A stretch of DNA of 64,000 nt from positions 248,001 through 312,000 of the forward strand of contig CAJTMH010000001.1 of the NCBI GenBank assembly GCA_910577255.1. The letters run 5' to 3'. Source of the DNA: an uncultured Duncaniella sp. GTDB lineage: Bacteria; Bacteroidota; Bacteroidia; Bacteroidales; Muribaculaceae. Below, piece by piece: positions 34,936 to 44,161 of the stretch (positions are counted from its first letter, which is position 1; each line of letters begins with the position of its first letter). The notes below the pieces were generated by a model. The model made no database searches. It was given only the letters and a program-made list of their open reading frames with translations, and was not told the origin of the DNA. The position numbers were made by a program, and so were the translations under genes.

Positions 34936-36725
34936 TTTCTGTAGCTTTCGATGTTATTAATTGCGTTTACGCCCTGGCCGTACACAGTGTCCATACGTGA
35001 GGAACTGTCGGGGGTGTAACGAGCCATCTCACACTCATCAAGTACCTCTATGAGTGCCTGTGTGGCTGACTCAGGATAGCCTTTATCCTCAAGGGTTGCG
35101 ACAATGTTCTGGCGAGAGAGTTGTGATACCGGCATAGCAAGTTTGTCGGACAAATATCCCCAGATGGCACGAAGCATTTCCTCATAAAATTTGTCACTGT
35201 CGCCGGCCTTCATGAAGGCAGCCGCCGCTTTGAGTCTGCGGCCTGCAACCTTGCTCGCCTTGGCATGCTTGCGGCCTGCCACATCGGCATTGAGTTTGGC
35301 ATGTCTGCGGTTGATGGCTATGAGTGAAATAGTGAGGATGAGCATCACAACATAGATGAGCCAATAGTAGAATTTCAGCACCACCAACGAATGATGTTGT
35401 TGTGGCTGTTTCTCGCCAAGATATATGTGACGGATATCGGAATTTTTGTTTTCCACCTCTTTCTGATCAGCAGTAACAGGTGCCGAAACACCCTTGGCCA
35501 CTGAAATCGGATAGGAGGGGGTGGTGAGGGTAACATACTCTTTCGACTCCGGATTGAAATATACGAATTTGTCACTTCCGATTGTGAATTTACCTACGCT
35601 TTGGGGAACGAAAGTATATTCCACAGTCATTGTCCCGCTCACATCATTGCCATGGACCGAGGTCTCAATGTCGCTTTTGGGGGTATATTGTTCAAACTCT
35701 GACGGGAAGTCGATCACAGGCTCTTTTACGTATTTTATGTTGCCTGTACCTTTGATGGTGTAGATAAGAGTGGCCGGGTCATTTGTGCGGAACGAATTAC
35801 CAACGAGGCGGCTGTCAATAGAGAAGGTCCCGACAGCTCCGGCAAATCCTTCAGGCTGAGGCTGGGGGAGAGGTTTGATGTCGATAGAGCCGGTGTTGGA
35901 GCTTACCTTGATTTTTGTTTCCTTGGGTTGCCGTACCTGGAACATGCCCATGTTGACATTGGCGTATTGGATGACAGAGATGTCATAATTGCCGGAATTG
36001 ATTGTAAGCTTACCACTCTTCTGCGGGAATATTATGCACCGTTTCAGGACGGCTGTCATGTAGTTCTGGCCTTTATATGTCTCCACTTCATTAAGGGATG
36101 GCTGCACATCAAGTTCCTGGATGAGGAATCCGTCGAACGACGGCTGCTTGGTAGGCATGAAGGATGATATGGAGTACTTGGTGTATAGTTTTATTGTACA
36201 GCCTATTGCTTCCTGCTCATAAGCCGATGATTTGGACAGGATGATGCGGACGAATACATCGTCGGCATTCACCTTTCTGCCGGCTTCCTGTGTGTCTACG
36301 TCGTCAAGATCGACAGGACGTTGCGATGCCGGTTTGTCACGGTCGGCGCGCTCATGCACGGTGAACGACATGGCTTTGGTGGACAGGCGTTTGCCGTCGG
36401 CAAGGATGCTGGCAGCAGGAATGCTGAAATTACCGGCTTTATCAGCACGATAATAATATGTATACTCTATCGCCGATGTTGACGATGCCTTGCCATTAAT
36501 CACTTGGTAACTCTGTGATTGTGACGTAGACGGACCGTAGAGCAATGTGCAGCCATTAATCTGTGCCACTTTCAAATCTGTGCCCTCTGCATTTGTGAGG
36601 CGGAATGTCACTGCAAACTTATCCCCTTCAAAGACCCTTGTGGGGGGCTTGACAGTAAAACTGACTTCGGCTCGCATGGCCGGGAGCAGGAGAAGAAGTA
36701 ATATAAATAGTATGTAACGTTTCAT
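34932..36725 (-). CDS. batD: BatD: oxygen-tolerance family membrane protein
   Basis: A 597-residue protein with a signal peptide (KRYILFILLLLLLPAMRA), a long extracytoplasmic beta-rich region of the BatD family (PF13584; EVSFTVKPPTRVFEGDKFAVTFRL at the start, EYTFVPQSVGKFTI near 370) and one membrane helix (about 448-467; WLIYVVMLILTISLIAI) followed by a cytoplasmic helical tail ending with a DUF4381-like segment. In Bacteroides fragilis the Bat proteins support oxygen tolerance. Overlaps batE. Confidence 0.9.
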   Translation of the reverse strand: MKRYILFILLLLLLPAMRAEVSFTVKPPTRVFEGDKFAVTFRLTNAEGTDLKVAQINGCTLLYGPSTSQSQSYQVINGKASSTSAIEYTYYYRADKAGNFSIPAASILADGKRLSTKAMSFTVHERADRDKPASQRPVDLDDVDTQEAGRKVNADDVFVRIILSKSSAYEQEAIGCTIKLYTKYSISSFMPTKQPSFDGFLIQELDVQPSLNEVETYKGQNYMTAVLKRCIIFPQKSGKLTINSGNYDISVIQYANVNMGMFQVRQPKETKIKVSSNTGSIDIKPLPQPQPEGFAGAVGTFSIDSRLVGNSFRTNDPATLIYTIKGTGNIKYVKEPVIDFPSEFEQYTPKSDIETSVHGNDVSGTMTVEYTFVPQSVGKFTIGSDKFVYFNPESKEYVTLTTPSYPISVAKGVSAPVTADQKEVENKNSDIRHIYLGEKQPQQHHSLVVLKFYYWLIYVVMLILTISLIAINRRHAKLNADVAGRKHAKASKVAGRRLKAAAAFMKAGDSDKFYEEMLRAIWGYLSDKLAMPVSQLSRQNIVATLEDKGYPESATQALIEVLDECEMARYTPDSSSRMDTVYGQGVNAINNIESYRK

Positions 36726-36769
36726 TGTGGTTTTAACTTAGATCCAAAAGATTTTCAGCCAAATCGGTA

Positions 36770-37567
36770 TTACCATGGGTTAGTGACAGGTTTCCTTGAT
36801 GGGGCACCACCTTTTTTCTTCTCGGCATTGATGCGCTGGCGGGTGGCATTCTCTTCATTCTCCATGGCCTTGAGGATCTTTTCGGCATTCTGCTGGCTTA
36901 TGCCACCCTGTTGCTGCTGCTGAGGGTTTTGCTTCTGATCCTGATTCTGAGGTTGCTGGTCCTGTTTGTCCTTGTCCTGGTCTTTATTTTGGTCCTGATT
37001 CTGATTCTGGTCCTTGTTTTGATTCTGATCTTTGTTTTGGTCCTGCTTGTCCTGGTTTTGATCCTGATTTTGGTTCTGATCTTTATTCTGGTCCTGATTC
37101 TGTTGCTCTTCAAGACGCTTTTGGGCCAAGCGAAGATTTTCCCTGGCTTTGTCGTTGTCAGGGTTACGACGCAGGGCATTTTTGTACAAGTCTATGCTTT
37201 TTGCATAGTCCTGCTCATTGAAAGCAAGATTGCCGAGATTGTAATAAGCCTTTTCGGCAATAGATATGTTTTCGGCATCACGAAGGATGTTCTGTAATAT
37301 CCTGGTGGCTTCCTGCTGGGTCTCACCAGATGCCGAGCCTTGACGGAGAAGCGAAGCCGCAAGATTGAATTGCGCTATTTCATTCATGGCGTTTTCCTGC
37401 AGCGCTTTTCTGTAGGCTACTTCGGCATCAGCATATTTTTCTTCCTTATAGAGTTTATTGCCCTCCACTATGTAGTTGCGTTCGTGACGAGTAGAGGTGG
37501 TTTTTGATTCACCCCATGCCGGCAGAATGGCTGACGCAAGCAGAAGAGCAGTTATAAATCTATTCAT
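36770..37567 (-). CDS. batC: BatC: TPR protein with Gln/Asn/Asp/Lys-rich repeat tail
   Basis: A 265-residue protein with a signal peptide (1-about 19), three TPR units (about 30-150; AEVAYRKALQENAMNEIAQFNLA and NAEQ-type repeats) and a long low-complexity stretch (about 155-220) built from DQNK/NQDQ units, then QNAEKILKAMENEENATRQRINAEKK, a tail common to the family. The repeat DNA at 36,930-37,110 is purine/pyrimidine-biased on one strand. It overlaps batB by four bases. Confidence 0.9.
   Translation of the reverse strand: MNRFITALLLASAILPAWGESKTTSTRHERNYIVEGNKLYKEEKYADAEVAYRKALQENAMNEIAQFNLAASLLRQGSASGETQQEATRILQNILRDAENISIAEKAYYNLGNLAFNEQDYAKSIDLYKNALRRNPDNDKARENLRLAQKRLEEQQNQDQNKDQNQNQDQNQDKQDQNKDQNQNKDQNQNQDQNKDQDKDKQDQQPQNQDQKQNPQQQQQGGISQQNAEKILKAMENEENATRQRINAEKKKGGAPSRKPVTNPW
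36928..37110 (-). repeat. Short-period coding repeat inside batC
   Basis: Tandem, imperfect units of six to twelve bases (complement of GTCCTGATTCTG, TTTGTCCTGGTC and relatives) encode the DQNQ/DKQ tail. Such tracts can change length by slippage in whole codons. The frame is intact here. Confidence 0.8.
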
Positions 37568-38628
37568 TTCTTACCTCCTTCCTCTTTGCTGAAGAAACGG
37601 TACTTCTTCAACCATGAAATCTTTCGTGTTACTACAATGCAGTCAATCACCAGGAGAATCAAGGCGATGAATGCCACTATAGGGAACTGTTCGCTCTGCG
37701 GAGAGAATGATTTCCTTTCAAATTCAGCCTTTGCAAGCTCGTCCATCTTGTCGTCGATGGCTGATATAGCCGAGTTAGAGGCTCCGTTGACGTATATACC
37801 TTTGCCTGCTTTTGCAATTTCGGCTGCAGTGGTCTCGTCATGCTTGGTGACAACTTCCTCTCCGGTCATAGGATTGAGCATATAGGTACCCTTGCCTGTA
37901 GGGATACGTGCTCCACGAGCTGTCCCCAGACCTATTACATCAACTTGTATGCCTGCATCAGCGGCTCGTTTTGCCACCTCCACGGCATTGTCCTCAAAAT
38001 TTTCACCGTCGGTGATGACCACTATTGCCTTACCCATCTCGTCGTTAGGCGTAAATGAGTTCATGGCCATTTCGATTGCAGAGCCTATCGCTGTGCCCTG
38101 GGTCGGTACCATGTCGGTGGTGATGCTGTTGAGAAACATCTTGGCTGAGATGTAATCGGACGTGATTGGCAATTGTGTATAGGCATCACCTGCAAATACT
38201 ATCAGACCAACTTTATCGTCGGTCATTTTGTCAATCAGTTTTTCCAGGATATGCTTTGATCGCTGCAAACGGCTTATGCCCCTGTCGTCGTCGGTGGATG
38301 AGGCAAGCATGGAGTTGGACACGTCAAGACAAATCATAACTTCAATGCCTCGTGACATCTTGGTCTCCGCGCCATCAGCTTCGAGTCCTCCTGTGGCACG
38401 AGGACGTGCAAGCATTATGACAAGTGTGGCTATGATGAGGAGTGACATTGCCATTTTTACCCATGGCATATATTTTGACACCTCGGGCATCAGATGTGCT
38501 ATCACTTCCGGACGTCCATAGCGCATGAGCTTGCGCTTACGGCTGTAGCGGGCCCAAAGGAAAAGGCCGAACACTACTGGAAGTAGCAGGAGGAGATATA
38601 AGAGATGTGGGTATGCGAACGTAATCAT
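37564..38628 (-). CDS. batB: BatB: von Willebrand factor A domain membrane protein
   Basis: A 354-residue protein with two N-terminal helices (about 7-25 and 58-77), a VWA domain (about 90-290) with MIDAS motif DVSNSMLAS, conserved T in DKVGLIVFAGDAYTQ and DGENFED, and one C-terminal helix (about 318-340). The VWA domain faces the periplasm and binds a divalent metal. It pairs with batA, which has the same build. Confidence 0.93.
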   Translation of the reverse strand: MITFAYPHLLYLLLLLPVVFGLFLWARYSRKRKLMRYGRPEVIAHLMPEVSKYMPWVKMAMSLLIIATLVIMLARPRATGGLEADGAETKMSRGIEVMICLDVSNSMLASSTDDDRGISRLQRSKHILEKLIDKMTDDKVGLIVFAGDAYTQLPITSDYISAKMFLNSITTDMVPTQGTAIGSAIEMAMNSFTPNDEMGKAIVVITDGENFEDNAVEVAKRAADAGIQVDVIGLGTARGARIPTGKGTYMLNPMTGEEVVTKHDETTAAEIAKAGKGIYVNGASNSAISAIDDKMDELAKAEFERKSFSPQSEQFPIVAFIALILLVIDCIVVTRKISWLKKYRFFSKEEGGKK

Positions 38629-38641
38629 AGTCTAAATCTGC

Positions 38642-39628
38642 TTAAGGAATAGTACGGAGAATGGTGTAGCGCAGCAACACGACCAATCCGAAGAGCGACA
38701 ATGCGGCGATGGCCCATGGCAGGTAGTCATCCTCTGTGCTGGTGAAATTGCGGAGATCCATCTTGGTTTTTTCAAGGCGGTCAATCTCGGCAAAAATCTC
38801 TTTGAGCACATTGTTGCCGGTGGCACGGAAATATTTACCTCCGGTGGTCTCCGCGATGGTGCGAAGAGTAGCTTCGTCAATCACCACAGGCAGGTTGACA
38901 TATTCGATGCGGCCGAACATGTTTTCCTGTGGATATGGTGCTGTGCCATTAGTGCCAATGCCGATGGTATATACTTTTATGCCATACTGTTTTGCTATCT
39001 CAGCTGCTGTGATCGGAGCAACATTTCCGGTGTTGTTAGAGCCGTCGGTGAGCAGGATTATGCTTTTGGATTTTGCTTTTCCTTCTTTTATGCGGTTGAT
39101 TGATGTCGCGAGACCGTCACCGATGGCAGTGCCGTCCTGCAGCATTCCCATCTTAATGTCAGATATGTAGTTGGCGATGGTCGAACGGTCGGTCGTCATA
39201 GGTATGGCGGTGAAACTCTCGGCTGCGAATATCACTACACCGATATTGTCACCTTCACGGCCCGCCACGAATTTGGATGCCACCTCTTTGGCTGCTTCAA
39301 ATCGGTCGGGCTTGAAGTCTCGAGCCAGCATACTGGTCGAGATATCCATTGCAAGTACGATGTCAGTGCCTTCTACACTTGAAGTGTTCCATGAGTCGCG
39401 AGTCTGAGGACGCGCCAATACTACTATGACGCAACCGATGGCTCCGAGCTGGAGCACGAACATCAGGTGTCTGAGATAGGCTTTCAGCGAACGCGGTGTT
39501 TTGGCAAATGGCGCAGCGGTCGATATACCCATGGATGGGTGTAACGAACGGTGCTTGTAGATATACCATATTATCAATGGTATAAATAACAGAAATAGCC
39601 AAAGATATCCGGGATGAGCCAGTAACAT
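38642..39628 (-). CDS. batA: BatA: von Willebrand factor A domain membrane protein
   Basis: A 328-residue paralogue of BatB: helices at about 8-25 and 58-75, VWA domain with DISTSMLARDF and DGSNNTG, and a C-terminal helix (about 300-320). BatA and BatB form a complex in Bacteroides. The gap to batB is 13 bases. Confidence 0.93.
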   Translation of the reverse strand: MLLAHPGYLWLFLLFIPLIIWYIYKHRSLHPSMGISTAAPFAKTPRSLKAYLRHLMFVLQLGAIGCVIVVLARPQTRDSWNTSSVEGTDIVLAMDISTSMLARDFKPDRFEAAKEVASKFVAGREGDNIGVVIFAAESFTAIPMTTDRSTIANYISDIKMGMLQDGTAIGDGLATSINRIKEGKAKSKSIILLTDGSNNTGNVAPITAAEIAKQYGIKVYTIGIGTNGTAPYPQENMFGRIEYVNLPVVIDEATLRTIAETTGGKYFRATGNNVLKEIFAEIDRLEKTKMDLRNFTSTEDDYLPWAIAALSLFGLVVLLRYTILRTIP

Positions 39629-39637
39629 ATCAGGAGT

Positions 39638-40618
39638 TTATTGTTTTTTAGTTTCTGTTTCTTCGTTGTTTCCTTCAGTGACAGGTTGCGGTTTCGTGTC
39701 CTCGACGAATTGCATGGCCGAGTTGAATGCCTTCACATTGTCGTCGGGGAGTGGACGAACTTTCGCGAATTTCACAAAGTCGGCAGTTTCCAGCACCTGT
39801 TCCATATTTCGCTTTGTCAGTCGGGTTTCCTCGTTCGCCTGAAGAGCATGACGGATTTGGGTAGTGGTCATTTCCATGGCATTCACTCCGAATCGTCCCT
39901 GGAGATATATACGCAGGATGTCTGTAAGCCTGGTGTAGAATTCTTTTTCCCGACCTTGTTCACAGAGTTTTTCGCCACGTAAGCGGCTGAGGGCATCGAT
40001 AGCCTTCTCGTAAGGAGGCACAGGCTTAGGTTGATGCGGAGCAAATGGATTTTTCTTGCGTCGAATCACATAATATACATAACCAAGTATCGCCAGAACG
40101 ACAATCACAGCCAATATCCATAAGCCATAATCTACCACAAAGTCTGGCAGATAGTCGATGAAACTTCTGTCGATATCTGCGATGTCGGCATAATCATGTA
40201 TGGTCTCCAAGGTGTCAACGCTGACCGGAAATACTTTTAGAACCAAGCGATTAGAGGCAATTGTCTCACCATTCTCCACATATTTGATAGGGTTGAGCCG
40301 ATAGACTCCGGAGTCGAACGACTGCAGGATGATATCCTGACGGATTTCACGTCGGCCGCTTCCTACCGAGGTTGTGTCAGCTGAAAGCAACTTCAATATC
40401 TCCACTTTATCACAAATAGAATCCTTGGGTATAATCAGCTGTCCGTCGGCGCTTTCATCGTTGACTATCTCGACATGCAGAGGTGTGGTTTTCCCCATTA
40501 ACAGGTATGCCGAGTCGAGGCTCACTTTCAGAGTCGGCGATGCCGCTACGGCTGTATTTCCTGCCGAGAAAGCGAGGACGATTAAAATCAGGAGTTTGAT
40601 GTGGCGCAAGATATTCAT
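39638..40618 (-). CDS. Membrane protein of the bat operon (DUF4381/BatD-like tail)
   Basis: A 326-residue protein with a signal peptide (1-about 26), an extracytoplasmic beta-sandwich region (about 30-160), one helix (about 164-187) with a following RRKK motif, and a cytoplasmic domain with EFYTRLTDILRIYLQGRFGVNAMEMTT, the tail also seen in DUF4381 proteins and BatD. It lies between the DUF58 and batA genes, the usual place for this unnamed Bat partner. It is the least characterised member of the operon. Confidence 0.82.
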   Translation of the reverse strand: MNILRHIKLLILIVLAFSAGNTAVAASPTLKVSLDSAYLLMGKTTPLHVEIVNDESADGQLIIPKDSICDKVEILKLLSADTTSVGSGRREIRQDIILQSFDSGVYRLNPIKYVENGETIASNRLVLKVFPVSVDTLETIHDYADIADIDRSFIDYLPDFVVDYGLWILAVIVVLAILGYVYYVIRRKKNPFAPHQPKPVPPYEKAIDALSRLRGEKLCEQGREKEFYTRLTDILRIYLQGRFGVNAMEMTTTQIRHALQANEETRLTKRNMEQVLETADFVKFAKVRPLPDDNVKAFNSAMQFVEDTKPQPVTEGNNEETETKKQ

Positions 40619-40658
40619 TATTGTAATAAATATTGTGGAATGTATATCAGGGTGTGGG

Positions 40659-41534
40659 TTATCTTAGTGCCCGGTTTTTGAAAAGAGCCATGAGAGCTCG
40701 GGCAAAATCTTCGTCGGTCGCTATTGATGCATGATCGACACGGCATTTGCTTAGTGTCTCCATCATGGCTTGCTGACGTTCGTACCACCACTTGCTGAAT
40801 GCCTGGCGAGTCTTTTTGGAGGATGTGTTGACCCAACGGTTCTCACCTGTCTCAAGATCGCATACTCTCATTAGGCCGACATCTGGCAGAGTGGTGTCGC
40901 GTTTGTCATAAACCTGGACGGCTATTATGTCATGTTTGTTGCAGGCTATCTGAAGTTGGCGTGTATAGTCGTGTGAGTCTATGAAATCCGAGATCAGGAA
41001 TGTGGTGCATCTCTTCTTAAGCGCATCGGTGAAGTAACGCAATGCCACAGAGATGTCAGTTCCGGGATTTTCAGGCGTGAAGTCAAGCAGTTCTCGGATT
41101 ATGAGCAGGATATGCTTCTTGCCTTTCTTAGGCGGAATGAATTTCTCAATCTTGTCGGAAAAGAATATCACTCCGATTTTATCATTATTCGTGATGGCGG
41201 AATAGGCAAGGGTCGCGGCAATCTCGGCAATCATTTCCCGCTTTTCCTCACCAACGGCTCCAAACAGACGGCTTCGTGACACATCGATGAGGAGCATTAC
41301 GGTGAGTTCGCGTTCCTCCTCGTAGACCTTGACGTAGGGATGGTTGTGGCGGGCAGTGACATTCCAGTCGATATCGCGGACGTCATCACCATATTGGTAT
41401 TCGCGCACTTCCGAAAATGTCATGCCTCGTCCCTTAAAAGCCGTGTGGTACTCTCCCGCAAATATATTCTGGGAGAGACCTCGGGTTTTAATGTCGATTT
41501 TACGTACTTTTTTTAATAGTTCGTTGGCTTCCAT
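40659..41534 (-). CDS. DUF58-domain protein
   Basis: A 291-residue protein carrying the DUF58 block GRGMTFSEVREYQYGDDVRDIDWNVTARH (key residues: EVREYQ.GDDVR.IDWN) and a VWA-like fold (MLLIDVSRSRLFG). No membrane segment or signal peptide. DUF58 proteins are coupled with MoxR ATPases in almost all bacteria and are thought to be their client or adaptor. It is 52 bases after moxR. Confidence 0.9.
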   Translation of the reverse strand: MEANELLKKVRKIDIKTRGLSQNIFAGEYHTAFKGRGMTFSEVREYQYGDDVRDIDWNVTARHNHPYVKVYEEERELTVMLLIDVSRSRLFGAVGEEKREMIAEIAATLAYSAITNNDKIGVIFFSDKIEKFIPPKKGKKHILLIIRELLDFTPENPGTDISVALRYFTDALKKRCTTFLISDFIDSHDYTRQLQIACNKHDIIAVQVYDKRDTTLPDVGLMRVCDLETGENRWVNTSSKKTRQAFSKWWYERQQAMMETLSKCRVDHASIATDEDFARALMALFKNRALR

Positions 41535-41586
41535 CGTGGTGTGTTAACGTAGGGGGAAGATTAAAAAATTACCTGACTCAGAATCA

Positions 41587-42582
41587 TCAGGGCACTTCAA
41601 CCTTATCAAGGATTTCAGAAATGACTTCGTCGGTTGTGATATTGTTTGCCTCGGCTTCGTAGGTGAGACCGATACGATGACGGAGCACGTCATGACATAC
41701 TGCACGCACATCCTCGGGTATCACATAGCCACGGCCACGCAGGAAAGCATAAGCACGTGATGCGCGGGCCAGGCCGATAGATGCACGAGGCGATGCACCG
41801 AAGCTGATCATGCTGCCAAGATCCTTAAGGTCGAAATCGGCCGGGTTACGAGTCGCAAAAACGATGTCGACGATGTAGCGTTCGATCTTTTCGTCAAGAT
41901 ATATTTTTTCGACGATTCTCTGGACATCGATAATCTCTTCGGGGCGGAGCAATGGACGGATATCTTTCTTTTCGCCATTGATATTCTGACGGATAATTTG
42001 TTTCTCCTCATCCTTGGTCGGATAACCGATTATGACTTTGAGAAGGAAACGGTCAACCTGTGCTTCGGGAAGAGGGTAGGTGCCTTCTTGTTCGATAGGG
42101 TTCTGTGTCGCCATCACAAGGAACGGTTCGTCGAGCTTGAATGTCTTTTCGCCGATTGTCACCTGGCGTTCCTGCATAGCTTCCAGAAGTGCGCTCTGGA
42201 CCTTGGCCGGTGCGCGGTTGATTTCGTCGGCGAGCACGAAGTTGGCAAATATCGGGCCACGCTTAATCTGGAACTGTTCTTTCTGCACGCTGTAGATCAT
42301 TGTACCGATAACGTCGGCAGGGAGAAGGTCGGGGGTAAACTGTATACGGCTGTATTTAGCGTCGATGATTTGTGCCAAAGTTTTGATGGCAAGGGTTTTC
42401 GCAAGTCCGGGGACACCTTCAAGAAGTACGTGCCCATTGGATAGTAAAGCGATGAGAAGGGAGTCGATGAGATGCTTTTGTCCGACAATCGTTTGGTCCA
42501 TACCTCTGGTGACGAGGTTGATAAAGTCGCTTTTGCTGGCAACGAGGTCGTTGAGTTCTCTGATATTAACCGATTCGCTCAT
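41587..42582 (-). CDS. moxR: MoxR-family AAA+ ATPase
   Basis: A 331-residue AAA+ ATPase with Walker A GVPGLAKT (56-63), Walker B LADEINRAPAKVQ and sensor 1 ATQNPIEQEGTYPLPEAQ (key residues NP and E). MoxR proteins act as chaperone-like modulators, here at the head of a gene set (DUF58, membrane protein, BatA-E) that supports oxygen and stress tolerance in Bacteroidetes. Confidence 0.95.
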   Translation of the reverse strand: MSESVNIRELNDLVASKSDFINLVTRGMDQTIVGQKHLIDSLLIALLSNGHVLLEGVPGLAKTLAIKTLAQIIDAKYSRIQFTPDLLPADVIGTMIYSVQKEQFQIKRGPIFANFVLADEINRAPAKVQSALLEAMQERQVTIGEKTFKLDEPFLVMATQNPIEQEGTYPLPEAQVDRFLLKVIIGYPTKDEEKQIIRQNINGEKKDIRPLLRPEEIIDVQRIVEKIYLDEKIERYIVDIVFATRNPADFDLKDLGSMISFGASPRASIGLARASRAYAFLRGRGYVIPEDVRAVCHDVLRHRIGLTYEAEANNITTDEVISEILDKVEVP

Positions 42583-42754
42583 AGTCTCAGTGGTGAAAAA
42601 TGATATATTAGAAGTTTTATGTTATTTCGTAAATATGCTTGAAACTGATTACAAAATTATAAATAAGAACAAACAAAGTGTGAAAAAAGTGTGTTAATTT
42701 TAGCTATATTTCGTTTAACATTGAGAAAATTTAACGTATTATAGCAATGCGAAG

Positions 42755-42809
42755 AAGGCTTTCAAGAGCTGGTGGAACCGATGCGGTTCATGGGCGTCCT
42801 GAAAGCCTT
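42755..42809 (-). terminator. Two-stem hairpin after the HU-LysM gene
   Basis: Outer stem AAGGCTTTCA (42755-42764) with TGAAAGCCTT (42800-42809), enclosing GAACCG-ATG-CGGTTC (42775-42789). It lies between the end of the HU-LysM gene and moxR. On the minus strand the T-tract is weak, on the plus strand better, so the terminator role is tentative. Confidence 0.5.
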
Positions 42810-42832
42810 TTATTCTGTCCAATTAGATGCGA

Positions 42833-44161
42833 TTATTTGTATTTTGAAAGGATTTCGCCGGCTTTTGCCTGTGCGCGTTTCAAACTTTCCTGACTGTCAG
42901 CATCTATGCCATATTTTGCTGCATCTGGAATTACAAGTTTGTCGCCCGGTTGCATTTTGTTGGGATTGCCTATTTTTGACTTGTTTTCCTCGTAGATGTA
43001 TACCCAGAATGCTTTGTTGCCATAATATTTCTTAGCCATGTCATGGATCAGATAACCTTTCTGCACAGTGTCATACCTTACGGCCGGGGTGGCAACCTGA
43101 GGCTCTTCCGCTGATGGCTTTTCATCTGACGCCTCAGTCGCTGCCGGCTGTGCTGACTCAGTTATATTGGTGCTTTCGGCCTCCTGGGCTGAATTCTCAT
43201 CGATGGGAGCGATGACAGGTTCGGCCATCAATTCCTCTTCTTGAATCATGGACACGGACTCCACGCCTTTACCTCCCGGGAAGAGATGGTCAATGGCAAG
43301 GTATACACCGCAGGCACCGATGGCCATTCCGACTAATATTCCGACGATAAATCCGAGCGTGAATCCACCGCCTCGTTTACCTGCGGACTCTGAATCACTT
43401 ACGTATTCCTCGGGTTCCTCTTCAAGAGGCTTGAATTTGGGAGCCACGGGGAGCGGCGTGGTGGATACGAATGGTTTGGCCGGAGCTGATGGTTGGGTCA
43501 CAGGAGGCTCAGGTTCTGCTGCTTGTGGCGCAGACTCTGATTTTGGAGCAGGCTCAGGTTGTATCGCGGGTTTTTGTGAGGAGGGCTGTGCAATGGTGGT
43601 AGTTTCGGTCCCGGATATTTCTGTCTCTACGATGTCAACGTTACTTGTCTCCACAAGTACCTCTTTGACTTCAATAGCAGTGTCGGGGGCGTCGTTTGTA
43701 TCAGGGCGTTCTTCGTGCGGTTCAGTTTCAGCTACTGCTTCTTCATCTACGTGAGGCGTTTCTCCCGCTGCTATTGTTGCCGGAGTGGGTTCCTGCATCT
43801 GCTGTGGCTGGGATTCAGTTTCTTGTATTGCAGGTGAGGCAATCTCTTCTTTCTCTTCTGTTTCCGACAACATTTCCTCAGTGACATTTTCATTTAAGGC
43901 CACTGCCTCAAAGGGGGCAAAGGGGGCATTGAGTGTGTCGGCGATATCTTTGTCGGGGACAAACTCGATAATATTGTCACCATTCTCCCTGTTTACTGAA
44001 AATGAGCCGAACCCTTTGATTTTTACCGGTTCACCTGCCAACAGAGCATCCGAAAGCTGCTCAAAAAAACTTTTCACAAAGACCTCGGCACCATCTTCGC
44101 TTATGCCGGTGGCGAGAGATACGCGTTGTGCAAGGTCGTGGAATGGGATTTTCTGATTCAT
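42833..44161 (-). CDS. Membrane-spanning HU-domain protein with C-terminal LysM domain
   Basis: A 442-residue protein. Residues 1-95 form an HU/IHF-like DNA-binding domain (FHDLAQRVSLATGI ... VKIKGFGSFSV). Residues about 96-260 are acidic and proline-rich. GKRGGG precedes one membrane helix (about 267-292), giving cytoplasmic N-terminus by the positive-inside rule. Residues about 363-415 are a LysM domain (YDTVQKGYLIHDMAKKYYG ... NPNKMQPGDKLVIP) that should face the peptidoglycan. The build suggests a tether between chromosome and wall (inference). It overlaps the free HU gene by four bases. Confidence 0.85.
   Translation of the reverse strand: MNQKIPFHDLAQRVSLATGISEDGAEVFVKSFFEQLSDALLAGEPVKIKGFGSFSVNRENGDNIIEFVPDKDIADTLNAPFAPFEAVALNENVTEEMLSETEEKEEIASPAIQETESQPQQMQEPTPATIAAGETPHVDEEAVAETEPHEERPDTNDAPDTAIEVKEVLVETSNVDIVETEISGTETTTIAQPSSQKPAIQPEPAPKSESAPQAAEPEPPVTQPSAPAKPFVSTTPLPVAPKFKPLEEEPEEYVSDSESAGKRGGGFTLGFIVGILVGMAIGACGVYLAIDHLFPGGKGVESVSMIQEEELMAEPVIAPIDENSAQEAESTNITESAQPAATEASDEKPSAEEPQVATPAVRYDTVQKGYLIHDMAKKYYGNKAFWVYIYEENKSKIGNPNKMQPGDKLVIPDAAKYGIDADSQESLKRAQAKAGEILSKYK

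Noticed and set aside
36928..37110. CRISPR array
   Set aside because: The repeats are short, imperfect, without unique spacers, and lie in an intact coding frame.
36911..37297. Leu/Val-rich 128-residue frame on the plus strand
   Set aside because: It is the antisense reading of the batC repeat tract; composition is an artefact of the DQNQ repeats.
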